A DNA stretch of 64,000 nucleotides from Silurus meridionalis (GCF_014805685.1 NC_060901.1:23257905-23321904), one strand, 5' to 3'. Shown: positions 35,976 through 47,875, counted from the first letter of the stretch. Made by a program: numbers and translations. Notes: generated by a model not told the origin, from the letters alone.

Positions 35976-36956
35976 TTAATAGAAGCATGTGATGGTTATC
36001 CTACTTGATCCCCAACCTCTTGATCAGTAACTCAGAGCCTTGAACTTATAGGCGTGTCATTATTTGTTAGGATAATAAATCATTATCAAGAGAAAAGGAC
36101 AGGTAGAATTTGTTGTTTAATCTCCCAAAGGCAACAAAGTCTACTGGAAGATCTTAATAAAGTGCACATGCAAACACTTGAACTCACATTATTTTTGGTT
36201 AATAGGTTTCAACCCTTTAAGATTATTTCTCATTAATATCAGATTTTCAGTGGTGCAAAAGATTTATTCTGACCTTCGACTGATATTTATTATCAACAAC
36301 GATGTTCCACCTGCTGTTGGAGGTGCCAGTGGGATCTGGCCCTCGCTTAAGGTCTGCCTAAAAAGAACGATGCAGCGGAGCTTTAGTCTTGGAACTAGGC
36401 ATACAGTGTTTTCTCTAATAAACATCTCCAATGTTGAATTTCTCATTAGTATTGTGTCGAGTATCTTCGGAAAATGACTCCAGCTATGCACAGAATGCTA
36501 AAATCCTTATTTTCTCTCTCTCTTTTTTTTCCCCTACTGGATGGAATCAAGTTTCTACATACGCAGAAGCCTTGCTGTGAAAAGTGAAGTGGAAGGTGAA
36601 AAGTGCTCGCAATTAGGCAGGTGAAATTAAAACCGGGGTTTTATATTAAACCAATTACAGGAGACTCGCACTGAAGAAAAATAGAATCAGGTGCGTTTTA
36701 TTCTCCTTCTCATTTCTTCACATGTTCAGGTGCAAGAAGAGGCGTCTCGAACATGATTGTCCATGACAACACTATTTTCGGTGTATGCACATCTACAGCT
36801 GCATGCATGCGGTGACGTCAATCATATGTAGTCAGCAACAGGGGAAAAAAGTGCTACATATATAGTTATATAGCGATATATTCAAAGCACATATATTGCA
36901 TATATGTTCATGTTTGGCTTTTACAGATATTGAAATATATATCAGATACTTGTATA
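35976..36956. other. Intergenic, nothing recognised
   Basis: One more SINE-body fragment near 36007-36050 on the minus strand. The rest is unique; 36290-36480 has open frames without a known domain. Confidence 0.4.
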
Positions 36957-37486
36957 TACAATATATTGCCAAAGGTATTGGGTCACCGGGTCATAAGTAC
37001 GGTATGTGGTTTTTGAGCATTGCATTCCACATTTAGTCCCAATTCACTCTTATAATTCTCTTCACTTTTTTGGGAAGTTGTTCCACTAGACTTTAGAGTG
37101 TGCTTATGGATATTTGTGTTCATCAGCCACAATAAGATTACGAAAGGCAGGTACTGATGTAGGTGAGGAGACCTGGGGTGCAGTCAGCGTTCACATTTAT
37201 CCCAAAGGTGTTCAGTAGGGATGAGATCAGAGCTCTATAGCAGCAAGATCTTCCTCTCCAAAGCATGTAAACAGGATCTTCAAGGAGCTCACTTTGAGCA
37301 CAGGGGCATTGTCATGCTGGAACAGGTTTTGGGTTTAAAGGTTGAATGCAACATTTTATTACAGTGCATCCAAATACATCCTATAGAACGGAGTCCCTCC
37401 AACTTGGTGGTAACAGTTTAGAAAAGAACCACATATAGTTTAGCAGGAAAGGTCAGGTGACCCAATACTTTTGGCAATATAGTATA
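36957..37486 (-). mobile_element. Tc1-derived MITE with both TIRs
   Basis: Terminal repeats at 36957-36989 and 37454-37486 are inverted and near identical to those at 33726-34253. The interior is collinear with that copy and with 24575-25088, with scattered point changes. 530 bp, nonautonomous. Confidence 0.94.
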
Positions 37487-37544
37487 TATGACACATACTG
37501 TATATGTGTTTAGAATGCATGTTTATATATGGGTAAATGATGTT

Positions 37545-37856
37545 TATCCTTGTTTATGAAGATTCCGAGCAACTCAACAACTATGAGGATGGATTTGGAC
37601 TGTAATTAGTCGTCCATCACTGAACAGCAAACCTTAACAATGACGGAGCTGTAATGAATGGACATTCGCTGCCACCCAGATGAGGACGGGTTTCCCTTAA
37701 GGTTTCTTCCTCATGTCATCTCAGGAAGTTTTTTCTTTGTTGAAAGTTCACTTATTAGGAATAAACTCACATTTCTAAGGAAGGTATCTCTTTAAAGCTG
37801 CTGTCCATTAAAGCTGTCCATTGTTAAAAGTGCTTTACAAGTAAAAATGAATTTTT
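37545..37856 (-). repeat. Family-X repeat, near full length
   Basis: On the minus strand it runs from 'aaagcacttttaacaatgg' and 'cagctttaa' through 'aggaagaaaccttaagggaaacccgtcctcatctgggtgg' to the distal end. The fish family is not named here. Confidence 0.8.
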
Positions 37857-38029
37857 TATTTACTGTGAATGACAACATTGACCCAATCTTCTGCTGCATA
37901 TTAATGTCTTTCACATTTACAATGCACTGTATATATGTGCATACTTATTATCTTGCACTATTACTATTACAAATGTTTTGTATCTTTTTCCCTTTTTAAT
38001 TTGTCATTGGTTGCTATGAGGATTCAGAG

Positions 38030-38032
<3 letters not shown>

Positions 38033-38096
<64 letters not shown>
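38033..38096. repeat. (TA)n microsatellite
   Basis: About 32 uninterrupted TA units, self-complementary and able to form a cruciform. Confidence 0.98.
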
Positions 38097-38099
<3 letters not shown>

Positions 38100-38319
38100 T
38101 GTATGTATGACAGAATGACAACTCTTTACATTTTTCAGGTTCCAGGTTGTAACCCAAACGAAACATTCACAAGATTATAAAAATATATGCAAAACACTAT
38201 ATATACTGTTACATGACATTTGTCCCATCATAGATTTATTATAAATCTTATTCCAATAAGCAACTTTTCTTTGCTCCTGTCTTTAACCTGTGTTACATCT
38301 GATTATAGGTGTAAATATT

Positions 38320-38321
<2 letters not shown>

Positions 38322-38353
<32 letters not shown>
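38322..38353 (+). repeat. (GT)n microsatellite
   Basis: About 16 GT units. Confidence 0.97.
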
Positions 38354-38354
<1 letters not shown>

Positions 38355-38974
38355 ACTGAAAGGGTTTGTTTTGTCATAATGGTTTAACAGCTTTCTTATA
38401 GGGCTGAAGGACCACGCTGTGTCGTCGTCGTCCCACCCTTCTCATTAGCAACCTATTGTTCCTGTACAGTAAAGAGACAAAAATAGACAGTGCTTGATGC
38501 AGAGCGAGAGTGGAGAGGCAGAGGAGTTGCTGTGTGATGCCAAACACCTGTAGGACACAATGGCCTGCTGGCTCAGAATGATTCAACAGCAACGGAAAAA
38601 AAAAAGAAAAAAACGACGTGGGCAGAGCTGCCAACATAATATGAATATTGACTATACTCTTTAGCACGGTATAATATAATATTTATACTAAAGTGTTGTT
38701 ATTCTCAATGCAGGTATATATTCTCATTCTGAGAAAGTATTTCATTGTGCTATGGCTGTTGGTGCACATAAGGTGCAGTTGTGCGACTCATACGGAAATC
38801 TGATATATTGCATACTGGGTTCTGTTTGGATTTCACAGATATAGAAATATATCTCAAATACTTGTCAGAAATATTTCAAAATATTGAATATTGGGGCTGT
38901 TTCAATATATATACCATATTTTCCCAAATACACATACACATGTATTGTAAAAGTATTTACAATACACACACATA
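38354..38974. other. Intergenic, nothing recognised
   Basis: AT-rich, with an A-tract at 38597-38612. No exon or named repeat. Confidence 0.4.
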
Positions 38975-38977
38975 CAC

Positions 38978-39190
38978 AAGAAGCCTGGTGGTGGAAGTAT
39001 CATGGTCTGGGGCTGCATGAATGCTGCTGGTACTGGGGAGCTGCAGTTCTTTGAAGGAAACATGGATTCTAACATGTACTGTGACATTCTAAAGCAGAAC
39101 ATGATGCCCTCCCTTTCAGAAATTGGGCTGAACAACAGTTTTCCAACATTTTAACGACTCTAAACACACCGCCAAGATGACAACTGATCA
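38978..39190 (+). mobile_element. Tc1-like transposase fragment (middle of DDE domain)
   Basis: Translates to Gly-Gly-Gly-Ser-Ile-Met-Val-Trp-Gly-Cys-Met near 38988-39020, then Ala-Ala-Gly-Thr-Gly-Glu-Leu and Met-Tyr-Cys-Asp-Ile-Leu-Lys near 39075-39100. This is the region between the first and second catalytic Asp of Tc1 transposases. It is frameshifted after 39130. The subfamily differs from the 'aaaagtattggg' MITEs. Confidence 0.85.
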
Positions 39191-39329
39191 GATAGCAAGT
39201 AAAACAAAAAACCTTCCATGTTTGTATGTATACTTTATTATATATGTCTCAAGCAACCAATAGAACTACAAATATGTTCATTAATGGTCATAAATGACCA
39301 TATATCATACTTCCATATATAGAGCCACT

Positions 39330-39445
39330 CTATACAACCATGATATACAGAAAAGCATCTCATACCACACAAAAAACATCAAATGTTGAGGTGGATGAAC
39401 CACAACAGCATAAGACTATATCTTGAGTCACTTCTGGTAGTTAAA
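39330..39445 (+). mobile_element. Fragment of the transposon seen at 26305-26790
   Basis: 'cagaaaagcatctcataccacac' to 'gttgaggtggatgaaccacaacagcataagac' corresponds to the segment that follows the helix-turn-helix region in the same family. Short and decayed. Confidence 0.65.
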
Positions 39446-39449
39446 AGGA

Positions 39450-39540
39450 ATCTGAGGAATACAGCACCCCTGAAAAACAAAGGGTTAAGGGCCTTGCTCA
39501 AGGGCCCAAAAGTGGCAGTTTGGCAATACTGAGGCTAAAA
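39450..39540 (-). mobile_element. SINE-1 fragment
   Basis: 'acagcacccctg' and 'gggttaagggccttgctcaagggccc' on the plus strand are the reverse complement of the SINE-1 body. Confidence 0.7.
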
Positions 39541-40684
39541 CACACGAAGCAATACAACATCCCAGTAGAGGTCTTCTGCACTCATAGTCTGTCATTGTGC
39601 TATAAAATGTATTGCTTTTATTTCATGTGCCATCTGGTGTGTCATATTGTCTCAAACACTGAATCATTCTCCGCATTAACACCTAATTGCCATGATTTGA
39701 ATGAATGAAAACCCTGACCCTAAAGTCATTTTTTCAGTGTTTAAAAAAATATGATAAAGTCAATAAGGTACAGATTGTCCACTTTTATTTCTTTGGTTCA
39801 GACAGACAGCAAATCCAAAATGTTCTTAAGTGCCTTCTGACTTCTAACGTTGCAGTTCTACCTCTGCCATGTTAATCTGTATTCTATGTGACTTTCTTGC
39901 GATAGGTCATATTCACGTAGAAACAGCGGTGCTGAGAGAACGCGCCTGAGAAAGCGCTCGAGAAACGACTGTAGCACATCTACTAAAAATTACATAGCAT
40001 TTTTTTTACCTATGCGAATATGTTTAAAAAACGATGCATCGCAATACAAATGCCAATTTGTACCCGATGCACACTTTAGTGCGCCAACTAACATTCCTCT
40101 CATATATTGCAATCGATCATCTAATTTGTAATAGACAAAGGTTTACCGATTTCCTTTTACCGAGTTTTTAGGTTTATAGAGCTTGGAATTGGGGAAGAGA
40201 TAGTTGTTGAGATCTCATCATCACCACAACCCATTCTTACATGTAGAGGAAAAAAGTACATCACTCTACATTGTACTTATAATGATCATCTGGAATATTG
40301 GATTTAAGCAATGAAACACCAAGGCCATGCTGTTATAGGAAAACTAAGGGAAAACAATAGAGCACAAAGCAGACTTACTTTTGACTCCTGAGAACACTAT
40401 TTTCCCATAACAGCATCCGAATACTGAATGTTGTCTTTCTTTTGTACGACAGCAATTTGCGAAATGATTACGATGAATGATTTTTTTTCAATGTATTGCT
40501 GTTTAGCATTTTATAGTTCCCTTGAAATGTAAAGAGCTTGGACTTGCAGCTATAAACACTTGTTCCTACACTTGTTCAGCCATCAGGCTCTTATTATTGT
40601 TCGCTTTAAAATGTATTCATATTAAAGAAATGACCAAAATCAAATGCTAGAACTTTTATTTTTGGGAAAAAAACACTTAAGCAA
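39541..40684. other. Intergenic, nothing recognised
   Basis: Unique AT-rich sequence without exon, RNA or named repeat signals. Confidence 0.4.
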
Positions 40685-40865
40685 CATAAGTATTGGAACA
40701 GCCATATGACGTTCCTCCTCACCTTGTTAGCACAACGTTTGCTACAATCTAGTGGAACATCTTCCCAGAACGGTGGAGGTTGTTAAAGCAACAAATGGGG
40801 CCTAAGGGAGGAATGAGATGTTTAGAAACCTCATACAAATCTTATAGTCCATATATTGTATCAAT
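40685..40865 (+). mobile_element. Tc1-derived, heavily deleted
   Basis: A left end 'ataagtattggaacagccatatg' is joined directly to right-half text 'acaatctagtggaacatcttcccag' and an end 'tagtccatatattgta'. A minimal 180-bp internal-deletion copy. Confidence 0.78.
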
Positions 40866-41139
40866 TGTACTTAAACCACGGATGCAAAATGTGTTTATTA
40901 ATTGTATTCGAAAGCCATCTTCATGGCTTTTGAATGGTATCATTAAAAAGAATTGAAATTTAGAGCTAACCTCAGCACCAGGGAATGGTTTCCAGTTGAG
41001 AAAAACTCCATAAGTAGCTTTTTCTATTCGTCTGTAGCTCGCATGAGTTAAATGGAAATGATATTCCAGTCACACAAGCATTACATCTCACCCGTGTTGT
41101 GCGTCTGACTATTTACACCGAAAGGTAAAACTTGGCGAT

Positions 41140-41645
41140 TCAAGGTAATCACTCTTTATCCAAGATTTTACCCCCCGATTCTACCAGTTCGTAGCTGAGG
41201 AGGAAAAAGAAGAAGTGAAACCCGAGTGAAAGAGACAACACGCTGAGCCGATGTCATGAACTCACATCGTCTCCATTTGCACGCACGAAAACCTCATTAA
41301 AGATACAAATTAGGTGGTTTCTTTGCTGTCATATAGCGCAAAGGCGAAGGGATATTCCGATTGATGCTGACAGAAACTCATGGCTTGTCCAAGAATAAAA
41401 TTGAAAGGAGGACCCTGGAGCTCCATCAGGGAGCCAGTGAGCCAGAGCCTCTCGTGGTGCTGGGGAAATGATTTAGAAGCTCATTGATCCTCCCCGTTCC
41501 ACAACCTACAGCTCTGTGCTGAGTAACTGCTCGGTCAAAATGCCAGGCAGCAGAACGACGGGCATAAAGCACGCTCATGACTGGCATCATAATCTCGCCC
41601 CTAAAGGTTGTGCTGCACTTTGAATTAACACCACAAATCCGCCAA
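41140..41645. other. Unique block, best candidate conserved noncoding element
   Basis: About 500 bp, GC-balanced, free of repeat text, with several ATTA cores (near 41295, 41628) and no open exon. Its composition differs clearly from the transposon-rich flanks. Enhancer function is speculation without alignment. Confidence 0.3.
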
Positions 41646-41980
41646 AAAAAAGACAGCCATCCCTGCTGAATTTTTCAACACTGAAATGTTTAAATGGATG
41701 TGGTGCAATATGGCCATTTATTGGACTTTTCAGAGAATTTTAAAAGGCTTTGTCACTCTATTTGGTTTTTCTAACCGAGATCTATAAGCAGAAAAAATAA
41801 AAAGGGAGAAGTCATGGCTCAGTGGGTTAGATTTTGGACTTCTGATTGGAAGGTCACGAGTTGAAATCCTGGTACCATAAAGCAGTGGTCCCCAACCCCC
41901 GGGCCGCGGACCGGCAACGGTCCGTGGGTTAATTGGTACCGGGCCGCACAGAAAGAATACATAACTTACATTATTTCCGT

Positions 41981-42260
41981 TTTATTTATTATCTGATTCT
42001 AGGTTCCCTGGTAGTCTAGTGGTTAGGATGCGGCGCTCTCACCGCTGCGGCCTGGGTTCAGTCCCCGGTCAGGGACCCAACCCCAGCCATTAGGGTTGCA
42101 CAAGCCTCAGTGCCGGTCCCAAGCCCGGATAAATGGGGAGGGTTGTGTTAGGCAAGGGGCATCCAGCGTAAAAACATGTGCCAAATCAAACATGCAGATG
42201 GTCCACTGTGGTGACCCCTAATGGGAGAAGCCGAAATAAGTTTATTTATCATCTGATTCT
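41981..42260 (+). mobile_element. tRNA-Glu-derived SINE (SINE-3), copy 3, with TSD (inner layer)
   Basis: The head 42005-42075 folds as tRNA-Glu: acceptor 'tccctgg', A box 'tagtctagtgg', anticodon loop 'ctctcac' with anticodon CTC, B box 'gggttcagtcc'. The body includes 'ggttgcacaagcctcagtgcc' and the RTE-type tail lies at about 42205-42237. A 20-bp target duplication with one mismatch flanks it (41981-42000, 42241-42260). The element is SINE-driven and encodes nothing. Confidence 0.95.
42005..42075 (+). pseudogene. tRNA-Glu(CTC)-like SINE head
   Basis: Very close to vertebrate tRNA-Glu-CTC over 71 nt with a handful of substitutions, including B-box changes (gttcag for gttcga). The anticodon stem-loop still pairs. 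It continues into a SINE body, so it is the Pol III promoter of a retroposon and not a free tRNA gene. Confidence 0.85.
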
Positions 42261-42759
42261 GAACGATGTTTTATTTTGGAAAATTAACTGATTCTCTATG
42301 CCACATTTGTCTATGACTCACTCTTGATGCATGTCATGATGCCTCGGTCACATGTCTTACCTCCATCCGCTACCTTCTTAAAGAGGCTGCTCCGGCCGCT
42401 AACACATAATACATTACCGCTAAATTCAAACCCTCAAGCGAGCAAAATGAACAAAAAACAACACAGTGGATTCACAATTATTATATTTGAAATATACCAG
42501 TTTTTATGCCGGTCGTATCATTTTATTTTGTTGTATTTTTCCACCACATTAAACCAGTCCGTGGCGCAAAAAAGGTTGGGGACCGCTGCCATAAAGCTAC
42601 TGCTACCTTTAACCCTAACTGATTAGATGTACAAATTAAATAATTGTTAGACGCTGTGGATAAGGGCATGTGCCAAATGCCATTGATATATAAATCAAAA
42701 GAATGAGTTGATGTCTGTTTCAAAAATAAAAAAAAACACACTTTTTCTCAAAAAAATAC

Positions 42760-42905
42760 AATTTCATATTTATTACCAACAACATGCCATACACCCTTAT
42801 CCATAGAGACTTATAATTATCTTATTGATACAATTGAGTAGCGAAGGATTTAAAGGCCTTCCTCAAGGGTCCGGGAGTGGCAGCTTGGCGTGGCTTTGAT
42901 TTCAA
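42760..42905 (-). mobile_element. SINE-2 fragment
   Basis: The tail 'gtctctatggataagggtgta' and the body 'gacccttgaggaaggcctttaa' read on the minus strand. The head is lost into a run of 'ttcaaattcaaatctt'. Confidence 0.75.
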
Positions 42906-43069
42906 ATTCAAATCTTTTGGAATTTTTTGGAATTTCTCTTTTTTTTCTTTTGAATTTCTCACAAACTTCAAAAAAACGTCCAAAATGCCTTAACCACTAA
43001 TACAACCTGCATCCTGCCATCTGTCACATAAGATGCAGATTAGTTTAGGGATGGTTTCTCATCAACGCC

Positions 43070-43460
43070 TTGGGTGGTTCCATGAAATTCTGGAGTAAGA
43101 ACAGGAGCTTTGAGGATGGATTTGGAATGTAGTTAATATCAACAGTTTGTTACATTGATTCAGGACTACAGTTTGCTTCTGATCACCATCACTGCACACT
43201 GCAACATCGTTTATCTGCAATAAATGGACATTCGGTGCAACCCAGATGAGGATGGGTTCCCTTTTAAGTCTGGTTCCTCTCAAGGTTTCTTCCTTATTCC
43301 ATCGTGGGGAGTTTTTACTTCACCACAGTCGCCACCGGCTCGCTCATCAGGGACAAACTTACACTTATAAAGAACATATAAATTTTTTATCACCACATTA
43401 TCTGTGTAAAACTGCTTTGAGACAAGGAAACAACAGTATGTGTGCTAATCGAAGGTAAAA
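43070..43460 (-). repeat. Family-X repeat, near full length
   Basis: On the minus strand it reads '..tgtctcaaagcagttttacac', 'ccctgatgagcgagccggtggcgactgtgg', 'gaagaaaccttgagaggaacc', 'gggaacccatcctcatctgggttgcacc' and a distal segment ending near 43070. It is the best preserved of at least seven copies in the window. No coding capacity; class unknown to me. Confidence 0.82.
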
Positions 43461-44544
43461 ATGAACAGAGTGATTAGTAACAAGTTACTAGACCATGTGA
43501 CATGCAAAGGACTGATGGAAGACATAATCCTATACGCTTAATCCTGACATTATCACTCATATTAATAGCTGTTCTTAAGAGTCCTTTGTCCTAAAGACTT
43601 TCTTATGAAGGAAAAACTCGACCTCCGAGAGTTACAAAGGCTTTAATTATATGGTTTGCCTACCAATATGTCCAAAGAAATGATAACACATTTTAATTAA
43701 AAGCATTCATATAAAAATTTCTTGCTTAGCTTTTGAGAATTTAATAATGTTTTGGCATAAACAGGGATAGATATGACTAAAAAAAATCTCTTATTAAATA
43801 TTATAAATATTTTCATGATGTTTGAGATTAACTACTAATAAGTTAATATAGTCCTCATAAGGCCATAATGATCCAATTTTTTTTTTTTTCAAATATGAAG
43901 GTGTTCAACTGGTGGAGAACGAAATCTGGTCCCTCAACACCTCTACCTCAAGAAACAAGAAAGCACAGTTGCATCTTTCATCATTCATTCTTATCAGTGC
44001 TCGAATTGAGTCAAGTCCCCATTTGTTGTGTAATTTATATATTTTTTTACTAAAATAATATTGAGGACCTCCTGAATCTATTTTTTACTTGTCATGGAGT
44101 GTACCGGATCCCCCCAACCCCCTCAATTCGAGCACTGGTTCTCATTATACTCAATTTTATTCATATTTTATTGCATCATTGCCTGGCTTGGGAATTGTTC
44201 TGTGTTGGACCCTACAGTGAGGACAGCTGGGAAGATCATCAGTGTGTCTCTTCCCTTCGTGACAGATATTTGCACAACATTTTGCATCCGTAAACCCACC
44301 AGCAATGTAAGTGTCCACACAGGACCCTCACACACACTCACTCTTTTCACTCTTCTTATATATAGAATAGGGTACCAAAGCAATTGGGGCGTCACAGCCA
44401 GACTGCATTAGAGTTTCTTCTGCAAGCCATTAGATTTCCAGTTATAATAATCTCCACTGGATTTTGGAATTCAGCTCTCAATGGTACCATTTGGAATCCA
44501 TTGGAAAGCCGGTATTGCATCTGTGGTTTAACCACAATTGATAC
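43461..44544. other. Intergenic, nothing recognised
   Basis: AT-rich with a poly-T tract at 43877-43890. Open frames near 44094-44411 lack a recognisable domain. Confidence 0.4.
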
Positions 44545-44965
44545 ACCCTATGGACAAAAGCTTTTTGACACCTGACTATAAGATTTGTATGTGCTTTTTA
44601 AACATCTCACTCTACATTTAGTCTGCTATAATAGGCTCCACTCTTCTGGGAAGATGTTCCAATGGATTTTGGAGTGTGCTTGTAGAGATTTGTGCTCATT
44701 CAGCCACAAGGGTGTCAGTAAATGAATATAATTATGTAGGTGAGGTGGCCTGGGGTGCAGTTTTAATCATCCTAAATGTGTTGGTTGAAAGATCGCTATA
44801 TTTCGAGATCTTCCACTTCAACTTAGGTAATATCTTCATGAAGCTGTCTTTGTATACAGGGGCACTGTAATGCTGGAAAAGGTTTGGGACTCAAGTGAAG
44901 GGAAAATTTCATGCTCTCACATCCTAAGAGATCCTACACAATTATATGCCTTCAACATTCTATAT
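44545..44965 (-). mobile_element. Tc1-derived nonautonomous element
   Basis: The plus-strand left end 'ggacaaaagctttttgacacc' is followed by 'ccactcttctgggaagatgttcca' and, further right, 'ggggcactgtaatgctgg'. These are the reverse complement of transposase C-terminal and DNA-binding-proximal text. The right terminus is decayed. Confidence 0.83.
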
Positions 44966-44989
44966 ATATTCCTATTAATCTTGTAATTA

Positions 44990-45275
44990 GTGTTAGGATT
45001 TATGGTCCTGGACTCTCATTAGTCACTGCTCCATCACATAACTTACGCATATCATTAATCAATCACACCTTTTCCTCTGTCACTTTTGATTAGCACCTGT
45101 ACATTCTGTATATTTTACCTTTCACATCACTTTATCTGACATCGTGGTTGCTGTTCGTCCCTGTTCTTCATCGGCTTGTTCAGGTCATGGTGTTCATGTT
45201 AGCGTGTTGCTGTTGCTAGGCGCTAAATAAAAGGAATATATGCACTTGCGTCAGCTTATCGCTCATTACATGACA
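44990..45275 (+). mobile_element. Possible solo LTR or retroelement end
   Basis: It starts 'tgttaggatttatgg' and ends '..gctaaataaaaggaatatatgcacttgcgtcagc..cattacatgaca', with an AATAAA-like signal about 45 bp before the end. TG..CA ends suit an LTR, but I see no clear target duplication. Low confidence. Confidence 0.35.
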
Positions 45276-46044
45276 ATTCATACGAAAATAAATTTAATTA
45301 TTTAATTCTCTTCACTCCGGGATCATGTCATTTCTAGTTTTAAGAGTAACCTTGTAGCAAAATGCAATACATTAGCTTTTTACACATGCAGCACTGTGAA
45401 CGTTTACTGTGAAGAATCATTTAATTCTCAGGTCACTTGTTGTAAAATGAATGCTTAGGGGTTTCTCACAGACTCGGATGGAAACGAGAGTCAGCCATCA
45501 AGCTGGCTCTTAATATATTTTTTTTTATTGGTCGCAACCATGGTAACTGTCGCATCATGTGGGAGTGTTGAAATTTCTCACATGTATCTGAGGCATATCT
45601 GCATCATAGAGGCAGGATATTAATTTCTGGGTTTTGTGACCAGCAGGCTTCTTTCAGGTGTTTATGAATTCAGACTGAAATGACTGTTTTACATTGTCTG
45701 AGCTGTTATGACTGGGTGTGTATATTTAGTCTGCAACACAGTGATCACATTGCCGGCTATATGGTTGTGGAAAAACCCCACCCCAACCCCCCCACAACAC
45801 ACTATAACTCATTATATATCAGTACAATGCAGTAGATTGCATATTAAGTTCACTGTATTTTAAACACTATTCAACGATTAAAAAAAAAAAAAATCATCAA
45901 GCACTTCATAGGATTCTTTGGTGAAAAGCTATTAAACTTTCTTTTTTAAAAGTTTCCATTCCAGGGAAAAAAATTTAATAGAACCACTGACCTTCCAAAG
46001 AAACCTTGAAATGCGATGAAAACTCTCTCACCATTTCACCACTT
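45276..46044. other. Intergenic, nothing recognised
   Basis: Unique AT-rich sequence with an A-tract at 45880-45893 and a C-rich tract at 45776-45796. Confidence 0.4.
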
Positions 46045-46335
46045 TGCCACGGATCTGAGACCCCCTCGAACACTTCTGGGATGAACTGAACCGCCAACTG
46101 CACCCCAGGCCTCTTTGCCTGACACCATTGCCTGACCTCATTAATGCTCATGTGGCTGAATGAACACAAACCCCGACAGCTACGCTCCAAAATCTAGTGG
46201 AAAAACCATCCCAAAAGTGCAAAAGAGGTTATTATAAGAGCAAAGAGGGACTAAAATCAGAATTGAATTTGCTAAAAAAGCATATTATAGAGGGGTCAGA
46301 GGGTGCACAAACCTTTAGTCATATAATGTATTTGT
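46045..46335 (+). mobile_element. Tc1-derived right half
   Basis: 'cgaacacttctgggatgaactgaaccgccaactgcaccccaggcc' and 'ccaaaatctagtgga' are transposase C-terminal text. It ends 'gggtgcacaaacctttagtcatataatg'. The left half is absent. Confidence 0.82.
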
Positions 46336-46719
46336 ATTGTTAAATCTTTCAGCTGTTTGATTTGTTTTTTCTACAGTTTGTTAGGCTGGGTTTTGGGGGG
46401 CTTTTAATTAAGTAGAAGTTCAGAGAAAGTCAAGGTCGAATCAATTCACCTTCACATCCAAATGAAGCTGCTACTCATGCAGAGTTGGGAGTTATGGACT
46501 GCGCACTGCTTCGAAGGAATGTTAATAGGCAAGTTGTCATCCCTTATGGGTTCTTTGAACACTTAAAGAATCCTAAATGGTTTCTACTTGGAACCAAATT
46601 CATTGATCCCCACCAAAGTATCAGGACTCTTTTAGGGTTCTAGATGGAATTCAAAGTCGATGCTTTTTGCATGTACATTATAATTAAATGATTCCTTCAC
46701 ATATAAAAGCGATGTTAGG

Positions 46720-46875
46720 AAGCTTGGGTCAGACATGATACAGTGCCCCCGAAACACAGAAGGTTAAGAGTCTTGCTCAAGGAGCCAATAGTGGCAGCTT
46801 GGTGATACCAGGGCTAAAACCCCCAACGTTCTGTTCAGTAACCCAAAACCTTAATCACAGAGTTTCCACTTCCAC
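46720..46875 (-). mobile_element. SINE-1 fragment
   Basis: 'acacagaaggttaagagtcttgctcaagg' and 'ggctaaaacccccaacgttctgttcagtaaccc' form the reverse complement of SINE-1 body and B-box region. Confidence 0.75.
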
Positions 46876-47379
46876 AGTCGTACAGTCCACTTTTAGTCAC
46901 TTTCACACCATATATATTGAAAAAGTTAACGGAAGGGTGGCACAAAACAATTCACATGTTTTCATGGTGGTGTCTCGTCTAATCCCAAATTTCTAGGGAT
47001 CTGAAGACATTCATTAGAAAATGTACAGGGTAAATATAGATTTAGTTTATAAGATGTTTGGGCAATTGGGGGAGGCAAAAAAGCTTCTTTAAATATGTAA
47101 AAAAAAATAAATGGCCACAGCCAATCAGCCACTGCCGCACCATGATTGCATCTGTATAACCTTCTTGGTTAATTAGAACATTATTTAACCGGATTTAAGA
47201 CTCACATTTGTCTTAGCTTTGTCTTTCAAGGTCATCTTTCCTCATGTTTGTGAGATCTTTATTTCCCATCAAACACCACGGCCATGATTGCCCAGGAGTC
47301 CAACTCCCAGCATGCACTCGCATATTCACAATCATACTGATCAGTCGCGCCTGTTTCCAATTACATATTCATCACAGCC

Positions 47380-47462
47380 CCAATTGTGTGCCTCCAACTT
47401 TGTAGCTTGGGAAAAAAACACATATGGAATTTTTTTCCTCTTTTTCAAGAGGGTGTTGCAAA
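47380..47462 (-). mobile_element. Tc1-derived short fragment
   Basis: 'caattgtgtgcctccaacttt' followed by a decayed 'gggaaaaaaacacatatgg', the left arm of the common Tc1 MITE in reverse orientation. The preceding 47230-47370 ('catgattgcccaggagtccaactcccagcatgcac') looks like another dispersed repeat that I cannot name. Confidence 0.65.
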
Positions 47463-47724
47463 GAACCTAAATATCCAAATGGAAATATTTCAATCAGTAA
47501 AAAAATAACACTAGGAGATGCATCAGCTATAAAATAAACATACCTAAGCAACATGTATTTGCTACAAAAATGTCCTAAATGTTGTAAATGTCGGATTCGT
47601 TTTCGGCGTCATTTTTATTTATTTTTATACATATTAAAGAAAAAACAGGCTCAATGGGGAAAAAAAACTTTTCGGTCCATTGTATTTCTTAAAAAAATGA
47701 AATCTTTCAAAAATGCATCTACAT

Positions 47725-47875
47725 TTACTGCATTTGGCTGATGCTCTTATCTGAGCAACTGTGGGGTTAAGAGCGTTGATCAGGGGGCCAGGAGTGATGG
47801 GGATTTTAATTCATAACCTTCAGGATCCAAACTCCAATGCTTTAGGCACTAAGCTACAGTACAACCTCTGAAATA
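47725..47875 (-). mobile_element. SINE-2 copy
   Basis: The tail 'gcatttggctgatgctcttatc', the body 'gatcagggggccagg' and the head side 'ctttaggcactaagctac' read on the plus strand as the reverse of SINE-2. Confidence 0.78.

Larger units (their letters stand above)
41883..42588. mobile_element. hAT-type MITE (middle layer) with 8-bp TSD
   Basis: Inverted ends 'cagtggtccccaacc' (41883-41897) and 'ggttggggaccgctg' (42574-42588) differ at one position. They are flanked by the perfect 8-bp duplication 'ccataaag' (41875-41882, 42589-42596), the hAT signature. Without the SINE inside it and that SINE's target duplication it is about 446 bp, too short for a transposase, so nonautonomous. Confidence 0.95.
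41803..42695 (+). mobile_element. SINE-2 split by a hAT element (outer layer of nest)
   Basis: The head 'gggagaagtcatggctcagtggg' and B-box region 'gagttgaaatcctggtaccataaag' stop at 41882. The body resumes at 42589 with 'ccataaagctactg' and the tail 'gctgtggataagggcatgtgccaaatgcc'. The 8 bp 'ccataaag' is present on both sides as the hAT target duplication. Confidence 0.93.

Noticed and set aside
42005..42075. A functional tRNA-Glu gene
   Set aside because: The head continues into a SINE body with RTE-type tail and a 20-bp target duplication, and the B box has changes. It is a retroposon head.
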